Assembly: GCA_035293985.1 (NCBI GenBank)
Contig: DATGLS010000016.1
Span: 1 to 30,449, forward strand
DNA length: 30,449 nucleotides
Origin: JAVDCA01 sp035293985
GTDB taxonomy: Bacteria; Pseudomonadota; Alphaproteobacteria; Rhizobiales; Xanthobacteraceae
Direction of reading: 5' to 3'
The first letter of the stretch is position 1; every line of letters begins with the position of its first letter. The notes beneath the pieces were generated by a model. It did no database searches. It was not told the origin of the DNA and was given only the letters and a program-made list of their open reading frames with translations. A program made the position numbers and the translations under genes. Positions 22,794 to 30,449 of this stretch are shown piece after piece.

Positions 22794-24050
22794 ATGAGGC
22801 ACCCATGGTTGCGCGGGTTCGGCCCGCTGCTGCTCGCCGGCGCGCTCGCGCTCGGCACCGGGTCGGCCGCGGCCGCCGAGGAGTTGCGCATCGGCTTCCT
22901 CGCGCCGATGACCGGCATCTTCGCGGCGATCGGCAAGGACATGGTCGATGGCTTCCAGATGTATCTCGACGAGCACAAGAGCGATTTCGGTGGCGTGCCC
23001 GTGAAATTCATCGTGGAGGATGAGCAGGGCAAGTCCGACGTCGCGGTCACGAAGGCGAAGAAGCTCATCCTGCAGGACAAGGTCAACATGATGGTCGGCG
23101 GGCTCCTCGCCTCGACCGGCTACGCGCTCGCGCCGGTCAGCACGAGCGAGAAGACGCTCTACATCTCGCCGGTCGCGGCTGCCGACGACCTCACCCAGCG
23201 CCAGCTCAGCAAGTACCCCTATTTCATCCGCACCGGCTTCGCGAGCTCGCAGCCGAGCCACCCGCTCGGCCAATGGGCCTGCGATCAGGGTTACAAGAAG
23301 ATCGTGGTGATCGCTGCGGACTATGCGTTCGGCTACGAAGTCGCAGGAGGCTTTCAGAAGGCGTTCGAGGACTGCGGCGGCAAGATCATTCAGAAAATCT
23401 GGCCGCCGATCGGTACCAAGGATTTCGGTCCGTACATCCCGACCATCCGGCCCGATGCCGACGCGATCTTCACTCTCATGGTCGGGCCGATGTCGCTGCA
23501 GTTTCCCAAGCAGCTCGCGGCCGCGGGCAACAAGAAGCCGGTGCTCGGCGGCGGCACGAGCTACGACGAGTTCGTGCTGCCCGCGATGGGTGACGAGGTG
23601 ATCGGCCACGTCTCGGCCCTGCAGTACAGTGCCGCGATCGATACGCCGAAGAACGCCGCCTTCGTGAAGGCCTACCGCGCGAAGTACAACAAGGTGCCAT
23701 CATATTACTCGGAGACCAACTACACGACGGCCGAATGGATCGACCTCGCGCTGCGCAAGGCCGGCGGCAAATGGCCGGGCGCCGAGCAATTCATCAAGAT
23801 CATGGAGGGGATGAAGATCGACGCGGTGCGCGGCCCGGTGAGCATCGACGACATGCGCAACCCGATCCAGAACATCTACATCAAGAAGGTCGAGCGGCGG
23901 AAGATGTTCGGCTACGACAAGGCCGAGCTATGGAATACGGTGATCAAGACCTATCCGAACGTGAGCCAGTTCTGGACCTACGACAAGGCCGCGTTCCTCA
24001 AGCAGCCGGTCTACAGCCGCGACTTTCCGCCGTGTAAGTTCTGCGAATAG
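22794..24050 (+). CDS. Periplasmic substrate-binding protein of the Liv-type importer, copy 2
   Basis: 418 residues from ATG 22794, which has AGGAGAGG 3-5 nt upstream. An in-frame ATG at 22761 lacks such a site and is rejected. The signal peptide runs to about residue 28 (GPLLLAGALALGTGSAAAA). The mature part aligns without obvious gaps to copy 1. Differences are scattered through both lobes (for example IPAADDLTQRQIDKY against VAAADDLTQRQLSKY). The last 110 nt (23937-24046) are identical to 22632-22741 in copy 1. The C-terminal CKFC is kept (C414, C417). Two paralogues feeding one membrane complex would widen or tune ligand range. Confidence 0.92.
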   Translation: MRHPWLRGFGPLLLAGALALGTGSAAAAEELRIGFLAPMTGIFAAIGKDMVDGFQMYLDEHKSDFGGVPVKFIVEDEQGKSDVAVTKAKKLILQDKVNMMVGGLLASTGYALAPVSTSEKTLYISPVAAADDLTQRQLSKYPYFIRTGFASSQPSHPLGQWACDQGYKKIVVIAADYAFGYEVAGGFQKAFEDCGGKIIQKIWPPIGTKDFGPYIPTIRPDADAIFTLMVGPMSLQFPKQLAAAGNKKPVLGGGTSYDEFVLPAMGDEVIGHVSALQYSAAIDTPKNAAFVKAYRAKYNKVPSYYSETNYTTAEWIDLALRKAGGKWPGAEQFIKIMEGMKIDAVRGPVSIDDMRNPIQNIYIKKVERRKMFGYDKAELWNTVIKTYPNVSQFWTYDKAAFLKQPVYSRDFPPCKFCE

Positions 24051-24109
24051 GGGCCGCAAATGACGATGTCGGGGCAGCCGGGCCCCGGCACTCCAGCAGG
24101 GACACGAGC

Positions 24110-24879
24110 GTGGACCAGGTGACCGAAGGAGACGGGGCTACGCCCGTTCTCGAGCTTGTCGGCTTGTGCAAAAGCTTCGGCGGACTGCAGGCCGTGCGCG
24201 GCGTCGATCTCAAGATCATGCCGGGCGATCGCAAGGCGATCATCGGGCCGAACGGCGCCGGCAAGACCACGCTGTTCAACCTGATCACCGGCATCCTGCC
24301 GGCGAGCGCCGGCCAGGTGATGCTGTTCGGCCGCGACGTCACCCGCTGGCCGAGCCATCGCCGCGCCATGCTCGGGATGGCGCGCACGTTTCAGATCACC
24401 AGCCTGTTTCCGCGCCTCACCGTGCTCGACAACGTCCTGCTCGCCATCAAGGGCGTGCAGCCGTCGAAATTCGTCGCCTGGCGCTTCATGTCGTCCTACC
24501 GCGACGCCTACGTGAAGGCCGATCGGCTGCTCGAGCAGGCGCGCTTCCACGACCGCCGCAATGTCGAGGTGCGCAACCTCTCGCATGGCGAGCAGCGCCA
24601 GCTCGAGATCGTGCTCGGGCTCGCGAGCGACCCGAAAATCCTGCTGCTCGACGAGCCCGCCGCGGGGCTCTCCTCGGGCGAATCGCACGAGATGGCGCAG
24701 TTCCTGATGCGGCTCGATCCCGGCCTCGCGATCCTTCTGATCGAGCACGACATGGACGTGGTGTTCGGCGTCACCGACCATGTGTCGGTATTGCATTTCG
24801 GGCGGATCCTCGAGACCGGAAAAGCCGAGGCGATCCGCAAGAGCACCAAGGTCCAGGAAATCTATCTGGGGACCGGCTG

Positions 24880-24880
<1 letters not shown>
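24110..24880 (+). CDS. livG: ABC transporter ATPase, LivG family
   Basis: 256 residues from GTG 24110, with AGGGA about 8 nt upstream. Walker A is GPNGAGKT (46-53), the Q-loop Q95 (ARTFQITSLF), the signature LSHGE (157-161, H for the usual second G), Walker B LLLDEP (178-183), and the switch histidine H213 (IEHDMDVV). The long insert after the Q-loop and the IEHDM motif mark LivG rather than LivF. It hydrolyses ATP at the cytoplasmic face to drive import. It overlaps livF by one base, implying translational coupling. Confidence 0.95.
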
Positions 24881-25581
<701 letters not shown>

Positions 25582-25592
25582 GGGGCCCAGGG

Positions 25593-25703
25593 CGTCATTG
25601 CGAGCCGGCGGAACGCCGACGGGGCAATCTCGTCCCGCGGACTCATGTGTTTGCGGATCGAGATTGCTTTGCTTCGGCGTGCTTCGCACGCGTCGCAATG
25701 ACG
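25593..25703. repeat. Dispersed palindromic repeat, copy 6, inverted orientation
   Basis: Ends are cgtcattgcgag and gcgtcgcaatgacg. The middle, gtcccgcggactcatgtgtt, is the reverse complement of the catgagtccgcggg middle of copy 3, so this copy is inverted relative to copies 1, 2, 3 and 5. It fills the gap between the convergent stops of livF (11 nt) and the short-chain dehydrogenase (2 nt). Confidence 0.85.
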
Positions 25704-25705
25704 GC

Positions 25706-26473
25706 TTAGCCTCGCACCCGCCCGCCATCCACGTTGAGCTTCTGGCCGGTCATGAACGCAGCGTCGTCGCTGGTGAGGAACGACATGGCGCCGACCAGGT
25801 CCTCCGGCACCTCGCCGCGCTTGATCGCCTGCATCTGGGCGACTGCGGCGAACTCCTCGTCCATGTCTTTCAGGCCGGCGCGCGGGGCGCGCGACACGGT
25901 GCCGGGCGTGCGCGTCAAGCCCGGCGAGATGGCATTGACCGTGATGCCGTAGGGGCCGAGCTCGGAGGCGAGCGCGCGGGTGAAGCCGACGATCGCGCCC
26001 TTGCTCGCCACGTAGTGCACGAAGCCGGTGACGACCGAGCCGAGCGTGCTCGACGCCATGTTGACGATGCGGCCCCAGCGGCGCTGCTTCATGCCGGGCA
26101 CGAACGCCGACGCGCACAGGAAGGCGCTGTCGAGGTTGATCGACATCAGGCGGCGCCAGTCCGCGAAGGACATCTCCTCGAAGGCCTGCTGCGGAAAGAT
26201 GCCGGCGCAGTTGATCAGGATGTCGCAGCGGCCGAAGCGGCCGAGGACTTCCCTCGCCATGGCCGCGACGGCGTCCGGCGAGGAGACGTCGCATTTGCAG
26301 GCGAGCGCCTCGCGACCGGCCTGCTGGACCAGCTTGACGGTCGCATCGCCCGGCGCGACGTCGGCGATCGCGACATGCGCGCCGTCCTCGGCGAGGCGCC
26401 TGGCGAAAGCCTGGCCGATGCCGTTCGCGCCGCCGGTGATCACGGCGACCTTGTCACGATGTCCCTTGCCCAT
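25706..26473 (-). CDS. Short-chain dehydrogenase/reductase (SDR)
   Basis: 255 residues from ATG 26473, with GAGGGA 6 nt upstream; the in-frame ATG at 26566 has no such site. Classical SDR landmarks: TGGANGIG cofactor loop (13-20), D61-V in CDVSS, NCAG (88-91), catalytic serine S141/S142 in MASST, Y154 and K158 (YVASK), and the ISPGLTRTPG segment after the active site. An acidic residue after strand 2 (IADVA, D38) suggests NAD(H) preference. It likely oxidises or reduces a hydroxyl/keto group of a pathway intermediate. It is divergent from the GMC dehydrogenase operon. Confidence 0.92.
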   Translation of the reverse strand: MGKGHRDKVAVITGGANGIGQAFARRLAEDGAHVAIADVAPGDATVKLVQQAGREALACKCDVSSPDAVAAMAREVLGRFGRCDILINCAGIFPQQAFEEMSFADWRRLMSINLDSAFLCASAFVPGMKQRRWGRIVNMASSTLGSVVTGFVHYVASKGAIVGFTRALASELGPYGITVNAISPGLTRTPGTVSRAPRAGLKDMDEEFAAVAQMQAIKRGEVPEDLVGAMSFLTSDDAAFMTGQKLNVDGGRVRG

Positions 26474-26567
26474 TTCGTGTCCCTCGTATGCGTTCCTCGC
26501 GCGACGCAGAATATCATCCGGCTCGACTTTGTCAGGCGCCGCGCTAGCATGCTCGCAATGGGACAAT

Positions 26568-26585
26568 GACCGTCACGTCACGGTC
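26568..26585. promoter_or_regulatory. Candidate operator: 18-bp dyad before the dehydrogenase operon
   Basis: GACCGTcACGTcACGGTC is a palindrome except for the two lower-case positions, centred on ACGT. It lies 18 nt before the ATG at 26604 and just upstream of the GGGAGG ribosome binding site, in the divergent gap with the SDR gene. It has the size and symmetry of a dimeric regulator site, but no regulator gene is adjacent. Confidence 0.4.
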
Positions 26586-26603
26586 GAGTCGCGGGAGGAA
26601 ATC

Positions 26604-27326
26604 ATGGTCGACGATACCCGTCGAAAATTTCTGCTGGGCGCCGGCCTTGCCGGTGCCAGCGTTGCGAGCGGGCTCACAGGCGAGCTCGCAGCAGCGACGC
26701 CCGCGGAGGCGGCGCCCGCGGCGCCGCAGCCTGCCGCAACCGCCGCCGAGCCCGAAACCTACCTCGTGCTGACGGCGACCGAGGTCGCGTTCATGTCGGC
26801 GATGGCCGATACGATCATTCCGGCGGACGAGCTCTCGCCGTCCGGCACCGACTGCGGCGTCGTCGCCTATATCGACCGCCAGCTCGCCGGTGCCTACGGG
26901 GCAGGGGACCGGGTGTACCGATCCGGTCCGTTCCACCGCGGGGCGCCGGAGCAGGGGTATCAGCTCGCGCTCACGCCGCGCGAGTATTTCACCGCCGGCA
27001 TCGCGGCGGCGAACGCATGGTCGCACAAGACCTTCGGCAAGGAGCTCGATCGTCTCGCGCCGGCGGAACGGATCGATGCGCTCAAGCAGATCGAGGCGGG
27101 CACGGCCAAGTTCGAGAATTTTTCCGCCAGTGCCTTCTTCAATCGCGTGCTCGCGATCGTGATGGAGGGTTTCTTCTCCGATCCGATGTACGGCGGCAAC
27201 CGCAACATGGCCGGCTGGAAGATGATCGGCTTCCCGGGCCTGCCGGCGCTCTACCGCGAAAAGGTCGATGCCTACTACGACAAGCGCTACGTCGCGCCGC
27301 CGAAGTCGATCGCGGATTTTTCGTAA
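26604..27326 (+). CDS. Gluconate 2-dehydrogenase subunit 3 family protein, Tat-exported
   Basis: 240 residues from ATG 26604, with GGGAGG 5-6 nt upstream. The N-terminus DDTRRKFLLGAGLAGASVAS is a twin-arginine signal (R6-R7, then K-F-L), followed by an Ala/Pro linker to about residue 50. The subunit-3 domain spans about 55-235: LTATEVAFMSAMADTIIPAD, then SGTDCGVVAYIDRQLAGAYG and FFSDPMYGGNRNMAGWKMIG near its end. In known membrane-bound gluconate, sorbitol and glucose dehydrogenases this small subunit escorts the folded flavoprotein through the Tat pathway. The large subunit follows 15 nt downstream and has no signal of its own, consistent with that role. Confidence 0.92.
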   Translation: MVDDTRRKFLLGAGLAGASVASGLTGELAAATPAEAAPAAPQPAATAAEPETYLVLTATEVAFMSAMADTIIPADELSPSGTDCGVVAYIDRQLAGAYGAGDRVYRSGPFHRGAPEQGYQLALTPREYFTAGIAAANAWSHKTFGKELDRLAPAERIDALKQIEAGTAKFENFSASAFFNRVLAIVMEGFFSDPMYGGNRNMAGWKMIGFPGLPALYREKVDAYYDKRYVAPPKSIADFS

Positions 27327-27341
27327 CGGGAGGGCGTCGCG

Positions 27342-29111
27342 ATGGTCACGAAGCTGAAAGAAGTCGACGCCGTCATGGTCGGCATGGGTTGGACCGGCGC
27401 CATCATGGCGCGCGAGCTCACCAAGGCCGGGCTCGATGTGGTCGGACTCGAGCGCGGGCAGGATCGCATCCCGAAGGAGGAGTTCACCCTCACCCAGCTG
27501 CGCGACGAGCTGCGCTACGTGCAGCGCATCGAGCTGATGCAGGACAACTCGCTCGATACGATTACGTTTCGCAACGAGCCGGACGAGCGCGCGCTGCCGA
27601 TCCGTCGCTTTGGCGCCTTCCTGCCGGGCGAGGGTGTGGGCGGCTCCGGAATCCACTGGGGCGGGCTGCATTGGCGCTTCCTGCCGACCGACTTCCGCAT
27701 CCGCAGCGCGCTCGCCGAGAGGTACGGCGCCAAGGCCATCCCGGACGACATGACGATCGCGGACTGGCCGGTGAGCTATGCCGAGCTCGAGCCGCACTAT
27801 GATCACTTCGATAAGTTGTGCGGCGCTTCCGGCCAGGCCGGCAACCTGCGCGGCAACACCATCGCGGGCGGCAATCCATTCGAGGGGCCGCGCAGCGACG
27901 ACTATCCCAACAAACCGATCAAGACCGGCGTCGGCCCGGCGATCTTTCGTGATGCCGCGAAGAGCCTCGGCTATCACCCGTTCCCGCTGCCCGTCGCGAC
28001 CGCGAGCGCGCCTTATGTGAACCCGGAAGGGATCACGCTCGGCGCGTGCGAGTATTGCGGCCACTGCAACCGCACGGCCTGCGAGGCGAACGCGAAGGCG
28101 TCCGCGAACGTCAACGTGATGCCGGTATTGCGCACCGAGCCGAAATTCGAGCTGCGCACCCGCTCGTTCGTGAGCCGGCTCCTGTACGACAAGGCTGCCA
28201 AGAAGGTCACCGGCGTGGCCTATACGGATCTGCGCACCGGCGAGGAGTTCGAGCAGCCGGCCGGGATCGTGGTGCTGTCGAGCTTCGTCTTCGGCAACAC
28301 CCAGCAGCTGCTGCTCGCCGGCATCGGCGAGCCGTACGATCCGAAGACCGGCCGGGGCGTGGTCGGCAAGAACTACGCCTACCAGTTCGAGGCGGGTGGC
28401 ACGGCGTTCTTCGAGGACAAGTGGATGAACCCGTTCATCGGCGCGCCCGGCATGTCGATCGCGATCGATGACTTCAACGGCGAGAACTTCGACCACGGCG
28501 GTCTCGGCTTCTTCGGCGGCGGCTACATTGCCTGCAACAACGGCGGCGCGCCGCCGATCGGGTCGCGCCCGGTGCCGCACGGCACGCCGCGCTGGGGCTC
28601 GGAATGGAAGCACGCGACCGCCAAGTGGTACCAGCACGCGACCGGCTTCAATACGCAGGGCTCGGTCTACGCCAACGCCAGGAACTTTATGGATCTCGAC
28701 CCGACCTACCGCGACGCGCTCGGCCGGCCGCTGATCCGGCTCACCTACAACGGCACTGACAACGACCATAAGATGTCGCACTACCTGCTGGCCAAGCTCG
28801 ACGGGATCATCAAGGCGATGAACCCGACCCATTACGAGCTGCATCAGCGGCCGAAGAAGTTCACCATCGTGCCCTACCAGTCGACCCACAATACCGGCGG
28901 CACCATGATGGGATCGGACCCGAAATCGAGCGTCGTCAACCGCTACCTGCAGGCCTGGGACGCGCACAATCTGTTCGTGCTCGGCGCTTCGGTGTTTCCT
29001 CAGCAGCACGGCTACAATCCGACCGGCACGGTCGGGGCGCTCGCCTACTGGTCGGCGCAGGCGATCACGACCCAGTACGTCAAGAATCCCGGCCCACTGG
29101 TGCACGCATGA
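27342..29111 (+). CDS. GMC-family flavoprotein dehydrogenase, large subunit
   Basis: 589 residues from ATG 27342. The FAD-binding motif VGMGWTGAIMARELTKAGLD has G14, G16 and G19, with E37 closing the fold. GVGGSGIHWGGLHWRF at about 98-113 contacts flavin. The C-terminal GMC region has STHNTGGTMMG, FVLGASVFPQ, and HGYNPTGTVGALAYWSA with catalytic H556 and N559. A four-cysteine insert C236-x2-C239-x2-C242-x4-C247 (ACEYCGHCNRTACEAN) recalls the Fe-S-binding insert of FAD glucose dehydrogenases. It likely oxidises an alcohol or sugar acid in the periplasm and passes electrons to the cytochrome c encoded next (4-nt overlap). The substrate is unknown. Confidence 0.93.
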   Translation: MVTKLKEVDAVMVGMGWTGAIMARELTKAGLDVVGLERGQDRIPKEEFTLTQLRDELRYVQRIELMQDNSLDTITFRNEPDERALPIRRFGAFLPGEGVGGSGIHWGGLHWRFLPTDFRIRSALAERYGAKAIPDDMTIADWPVSYAELEPHYDHFDKLCGASGQAGNLRGNTIAGGNPFEGPRSDDYPNKPIKTGVGPAIFRDAAKSLGYHPFPLPVATASAPYVNPEGITLGACEYCGHCNRTACEANAKASANVNVMPVLRTEPKFELRTRSFVSRLLYDKAAKKVTGVAYTDLRTGEEFEQPAGIVVLSSFVFGNTQQLLLAGIGEPYDPKTGRGVVGKNYAYQFEAGGTAFFEDKWMNPFIGAPGMSIAIDDFNGENFDHGGLGFFGGGYIACNNGGAPPIGSRPVPHGTPRWGSEWKHATAKWYQHATGFNTQGSVYANARNFMDLDPTYRDALGRPLIRLTYNGTDNDHKMSHYLLAKLDGIIKAMNPTHYELHQRPKKFTIVPYQSTHNTGGTMMGSDPKSSVVNRYLQAWDAHNLFVLGASVFPQQHGYNPTGTVGALAYWSAQAITTQYVKNPGPLVHA

Positions 29112-29473
29112 GCCGCCGCGTCATGCTGGCCGCGCTCGGCGCGACCGCCATCCTGGCGGCGTCTCGGGCCTCGGCGGCCGATCTCGCTCACGGCAAGCAG
29201 GTGTTCGCCACCTGCGCGGCCTGCCACACCGAAAAGCCCGATGCCGTCGGGCCGAGCCTCAAGGGCATCGTCGGGCGCAAATCGGCCGCCCTCGATGACT
29301 TCCGTTATTCGGGTCCGATGCGGCGGGCCAATCTCGTCTGGGACGAGATGACCCTGCGGCAGTTCGTAGCCAATCCGCAGGCCAAGGTGGCCGGCACGCG
29401 GATGCCTTTCGACGGCCTGACCGAGCAAAAAGATGTCGATGACGTCGTGGCTTACCTGGCAACGCTGAAGTAA
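29108..29473 (+). CDS. Small monohaem class I cytochrome c
   Basis: 121 residues; the ATG at 29108 overlaps the stop of the GMC gene (ATGA). A signal peptide covers residues 1-23 (RVMLAALGATAILAASRASA, then ADLAHGKQVF). Haem attachment is C36-A-A-C39-H40, and M99 in AGTRMPFDGL is the expected sixth ligand. The VGPSLKGIVGR segment and DVDDVVAYLATLK end are typical of cytochrome c-550/c2. Classical three-subunit dehydrogenases use a membrane-bound triple-haem cytochrome; this one has only one haem and no anchor, so it is probably a soluble periplasmic carrier from the flavoprotein to the respiratory chain. Confidence 0.93.
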   Translation: MSRRVMLAALGATAILAASRASAADLAHGKQVFATCAACHTEKPDAVGPSLKGIVGRKSAALDDFRYSGPMRRANLVWDEMTLRQFVANPQAKVAGTRMPFDGLTEQKDVDDVVAYLATLK

Positions 29474-29623
29474 GACGGAAGGATGGGGCGAGGTAGGGGC
29501 ACGGCCGTCATCGCTCCGGTGGCAATGCGGGACCGGATCGTGTAGACAGCCGCCCGGCTGCCTATATGCCGTATACGGCCGGTCGGACGGGGCCGGTTTC
29601 TTCATCTCCAACGGACGGGTTCA

Positions 29624-29983
29624 ATGCACACGGTCGTCATCGTGATCCATCTCATGCTGGTTCTGGCGATGATCGGCGTGATCATGCTGCAGAAGTCCGA
29701 AGGCGGCGGGCTCGGAATCGGGGGCGGCAGCGGCTTCATGACGAGCCGCGGCACCGCCAATGCGCTCACCCGTGCGACCGCGATCCTGGCGGCCGGCTTC
29801 TTCCTCACCAGTTTGGCGCTCTCGATCATCGCGAGCCACGAGCGCGGGCCGTCGGCCGTGATCCCGGCTTCGCAGAGCGGGGCGCCATCGGCCCCGGCGC
29901 CAGCGAACCAGGGTGGCGTGCTCAATCAGCTCCAGCGCGGGGCGCCGGCAGCCCCGGGCCCGCAGGTTCCCCAGTCGAAGTAG
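29624..29983 (+). CDS. secG: Preprotein translocase subunit SecG
   Basis: 119 residues. Two membrane helices (about 3-21, VVIVIHLMLVLAMIGVIML, and 50-70, ATAILAAGFFLTSLALSII) flank the cytoplasmic loop QKSEGGGLGIGGG, the SecG hallmark. The C-terminal tail is Ala/Pro/Gln rich, as in many alphaproteobacteria. It stabilises and stimulates the SecYE channel. The ATG at 29624 has no strong ribosome binding site. The gap 29474-29623 contains a 12-bp palindrome GCCGTATACGGC (29568-29579) but no clear promoter. In relatives secG follows tpiA. Confidence 0.95.
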   Translation: MHTVVIVIHLMLVLAMIGVIMLQKSEGGGLGIGGGSGFMTSRGTANALTRATAILAAGFFLTSLALSIIASHERGPSAVIPASQSGAPSAPAPANQGGVLNQLQRGAPAAPGPQVPQSK

Positions 29984-30099
29984 GCGGCTATCCGCTCAGC
30001 CTGGATAGAGTCACGCAGTCCACTCTCGACCGATAGCGCTTCCCCGCATTCCGCCTCTCCAAGCGGGCTGCAAGTCTCACCTCATGATCATGAAAAGCG

Positions 30100-30128
30100 A
30101 ACGGGCCGCGACGAGGTCGCGGCCCGTT
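30100..30128 (-). terminator. Rho-independent-type terminator of the tctA-like gene
   Basis: Perfect 13-nt arms (AACGGGCCGCGAC at 30100-30112 and its complement at 30116-30128) enclose a 3-nt loop. On the minus strand the hairpin is followed by CGCTTTTC, a short T-run, so it best serves the gene ending at 30155. It could also stop secG transcripts arriving from the plus strand. Confidence 0.75.
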
Positions 30129-30154
30129 GACGTCTTTACCAATTGGCGAAGGCC

Positions 30155-30449
30155 CTACTCGGCGGCGAGCGGCTGCTCGACGGTGTCGCCCGGCACGACC
30201 TGCTTCTTGCCGCCCTTGAGACGGAAGTAGAGCTGGCCGACGACCAGGATCGTGGCGAGCGCGATGAACACGGCGCTGATCGGGCGCTCGAGGAAGACCA
30301 GGATGTCACCGCGCGAGATCAGCATGGCGCGGCGGAAGTTCTCCTCGAAGCGCGGGCCGAGCACGAAGCCGAGCAGGATCGGCGCCGGGTGGAAGCCGAG
30401 CCGCAGCAGCACGTAGCCGAGGATGCCGATCGCCAGCACCTCGCCGACC
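30155..30449 (-). CDS. tctA: C-terminal end of a TctA-family permease, cut by the window edge
   Basis: The last 97 residues or so are visible; the reading frame stays open to the right edge (VGEVLAIGILGYVLLRLGFH). LGFVLGPRFEENFRRAMLIS is the conserved end of TctA, the large membrane subunit of tripartite tricarboxylate transporters. A further helix follows (ISAVFIALATILVVGQLYF) and then a charged tail. It works with a TctB subunit and a Bug-type binding protein to import carboxylates. The GTG at 30439 is internal, not the true start. It is convergent with secG. Confidence 0.88.
   Translation of the reverse strand, partial: VGEVLAIGILGYVLLRLGFHPAPILLGFVLGPRFEENFRRAMLISRGDILVFLERPISAVFIALATILVVGQLYFRLKGGKKQVVPGDTVEQPLAAE

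Noticed and set aside
21411..23609. 732-residue minus-strand open frame opposite the binding proteins
   Set aside because: Its apparent internal repeats (such as LAEGVARLRAREAGADE-like stretches) only reflect the tandem duplication on the plus strand.
26544..29105. 853-residue minus-strand open frame opposite the GMC operon
   Set aside because: It is the antisense mirror of the subunit-3 and GMC genes; composition is Arg/Leu/Val biased, no family motif, no ribosome binding site. High GC makes such frames common.
29474..29623. A promoter for secG (TGTAGA and TATATG, 16-nt spacing)
   Set aside because: The match to consensus is weak and the spacing off; a promoter is expected here but I cannot place it.

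Overview
The window is GC-rich DNA from an alphaproteobacterium, most likely Hyphomicrobiales near Bradyrhizobium or Xanthobacteraceae. The evidence is codon bias strongly toward G/C at third positions, the housekeeping set ppiD-trpE, tpiA and secG, Bug/TctC and TctA transport proteins, several Liv-type ABC proteins, and short palindromic repeats of the kind common in that group. No rRNA, tRNA, CRISPR array, transposase or integrase was seen.

Left part (1-7.2 kb): a loosely packed region of exported or poorly known genes. It has a cyclase-family hydrolase, a His/Pro-rich exported protein, an exported 449-residue protein with one CxxCH haem site, a PcfJ-domain protein, an 83-residue exported protein, a DUF1566-type exported protein and a short stand-alone OmpR-type winged-helix protein. 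Middle left (7.5-10.8 kb): a cupin, then a tight plus-strand trio of a SAM methyltransferase, a Bug-type periplasmic binding protein and a polysaccharide deacetylase/allantoinase-like enzyme.

Core block (10.9-15.3 kb): trpE and ppiD form a minus-strand pair divergent from tpiA. In many related genomes tpiA is followed directly by secG, and trpE by trpG. Here secG lies about 14.3 kb further right (29.6 kb), and trpE is followed by a repeat and the convergent deacetylase gene.

The DNA between tpiA and secG is a catabolic and transport block. It holds a fumarylacetoacetate-hydrolase-family enzyme and a type I extradiol dioxygenase-like protein (a plausible meta-cleavage pair), a reverse-strand small methyltransferase, and an amidohydrolase. 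A complete branched-chain-amino-acid-type ABC importer follows, with two tandem near-duplicate binding proteins, then a reverse-strand short-chain dehydrogenase. The last unit is three genes: a Tat-targeted gluconate-2-dehydrogenase subunit-3 protein, a GMC flavoprotein with a four-cysteine insert, and a monohaem cytochrome c. The likely logic is import of a nitrogen-containing or aromatic organic compound, hydrolysis of an amide or ring, periplasmic oxidation with electrons passed to cytochrome c, and possibly ring cleavage; the substrate is unknown.

A roughly 100-bp palindromic repeat family occurs six times, each copy next to the 3' end of at least one gene, and a different long inverted repeat lies right after tpiA. 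The right edge cuts a minus-strand TctA-type permease gene that ends in a strong hairpin terminator.
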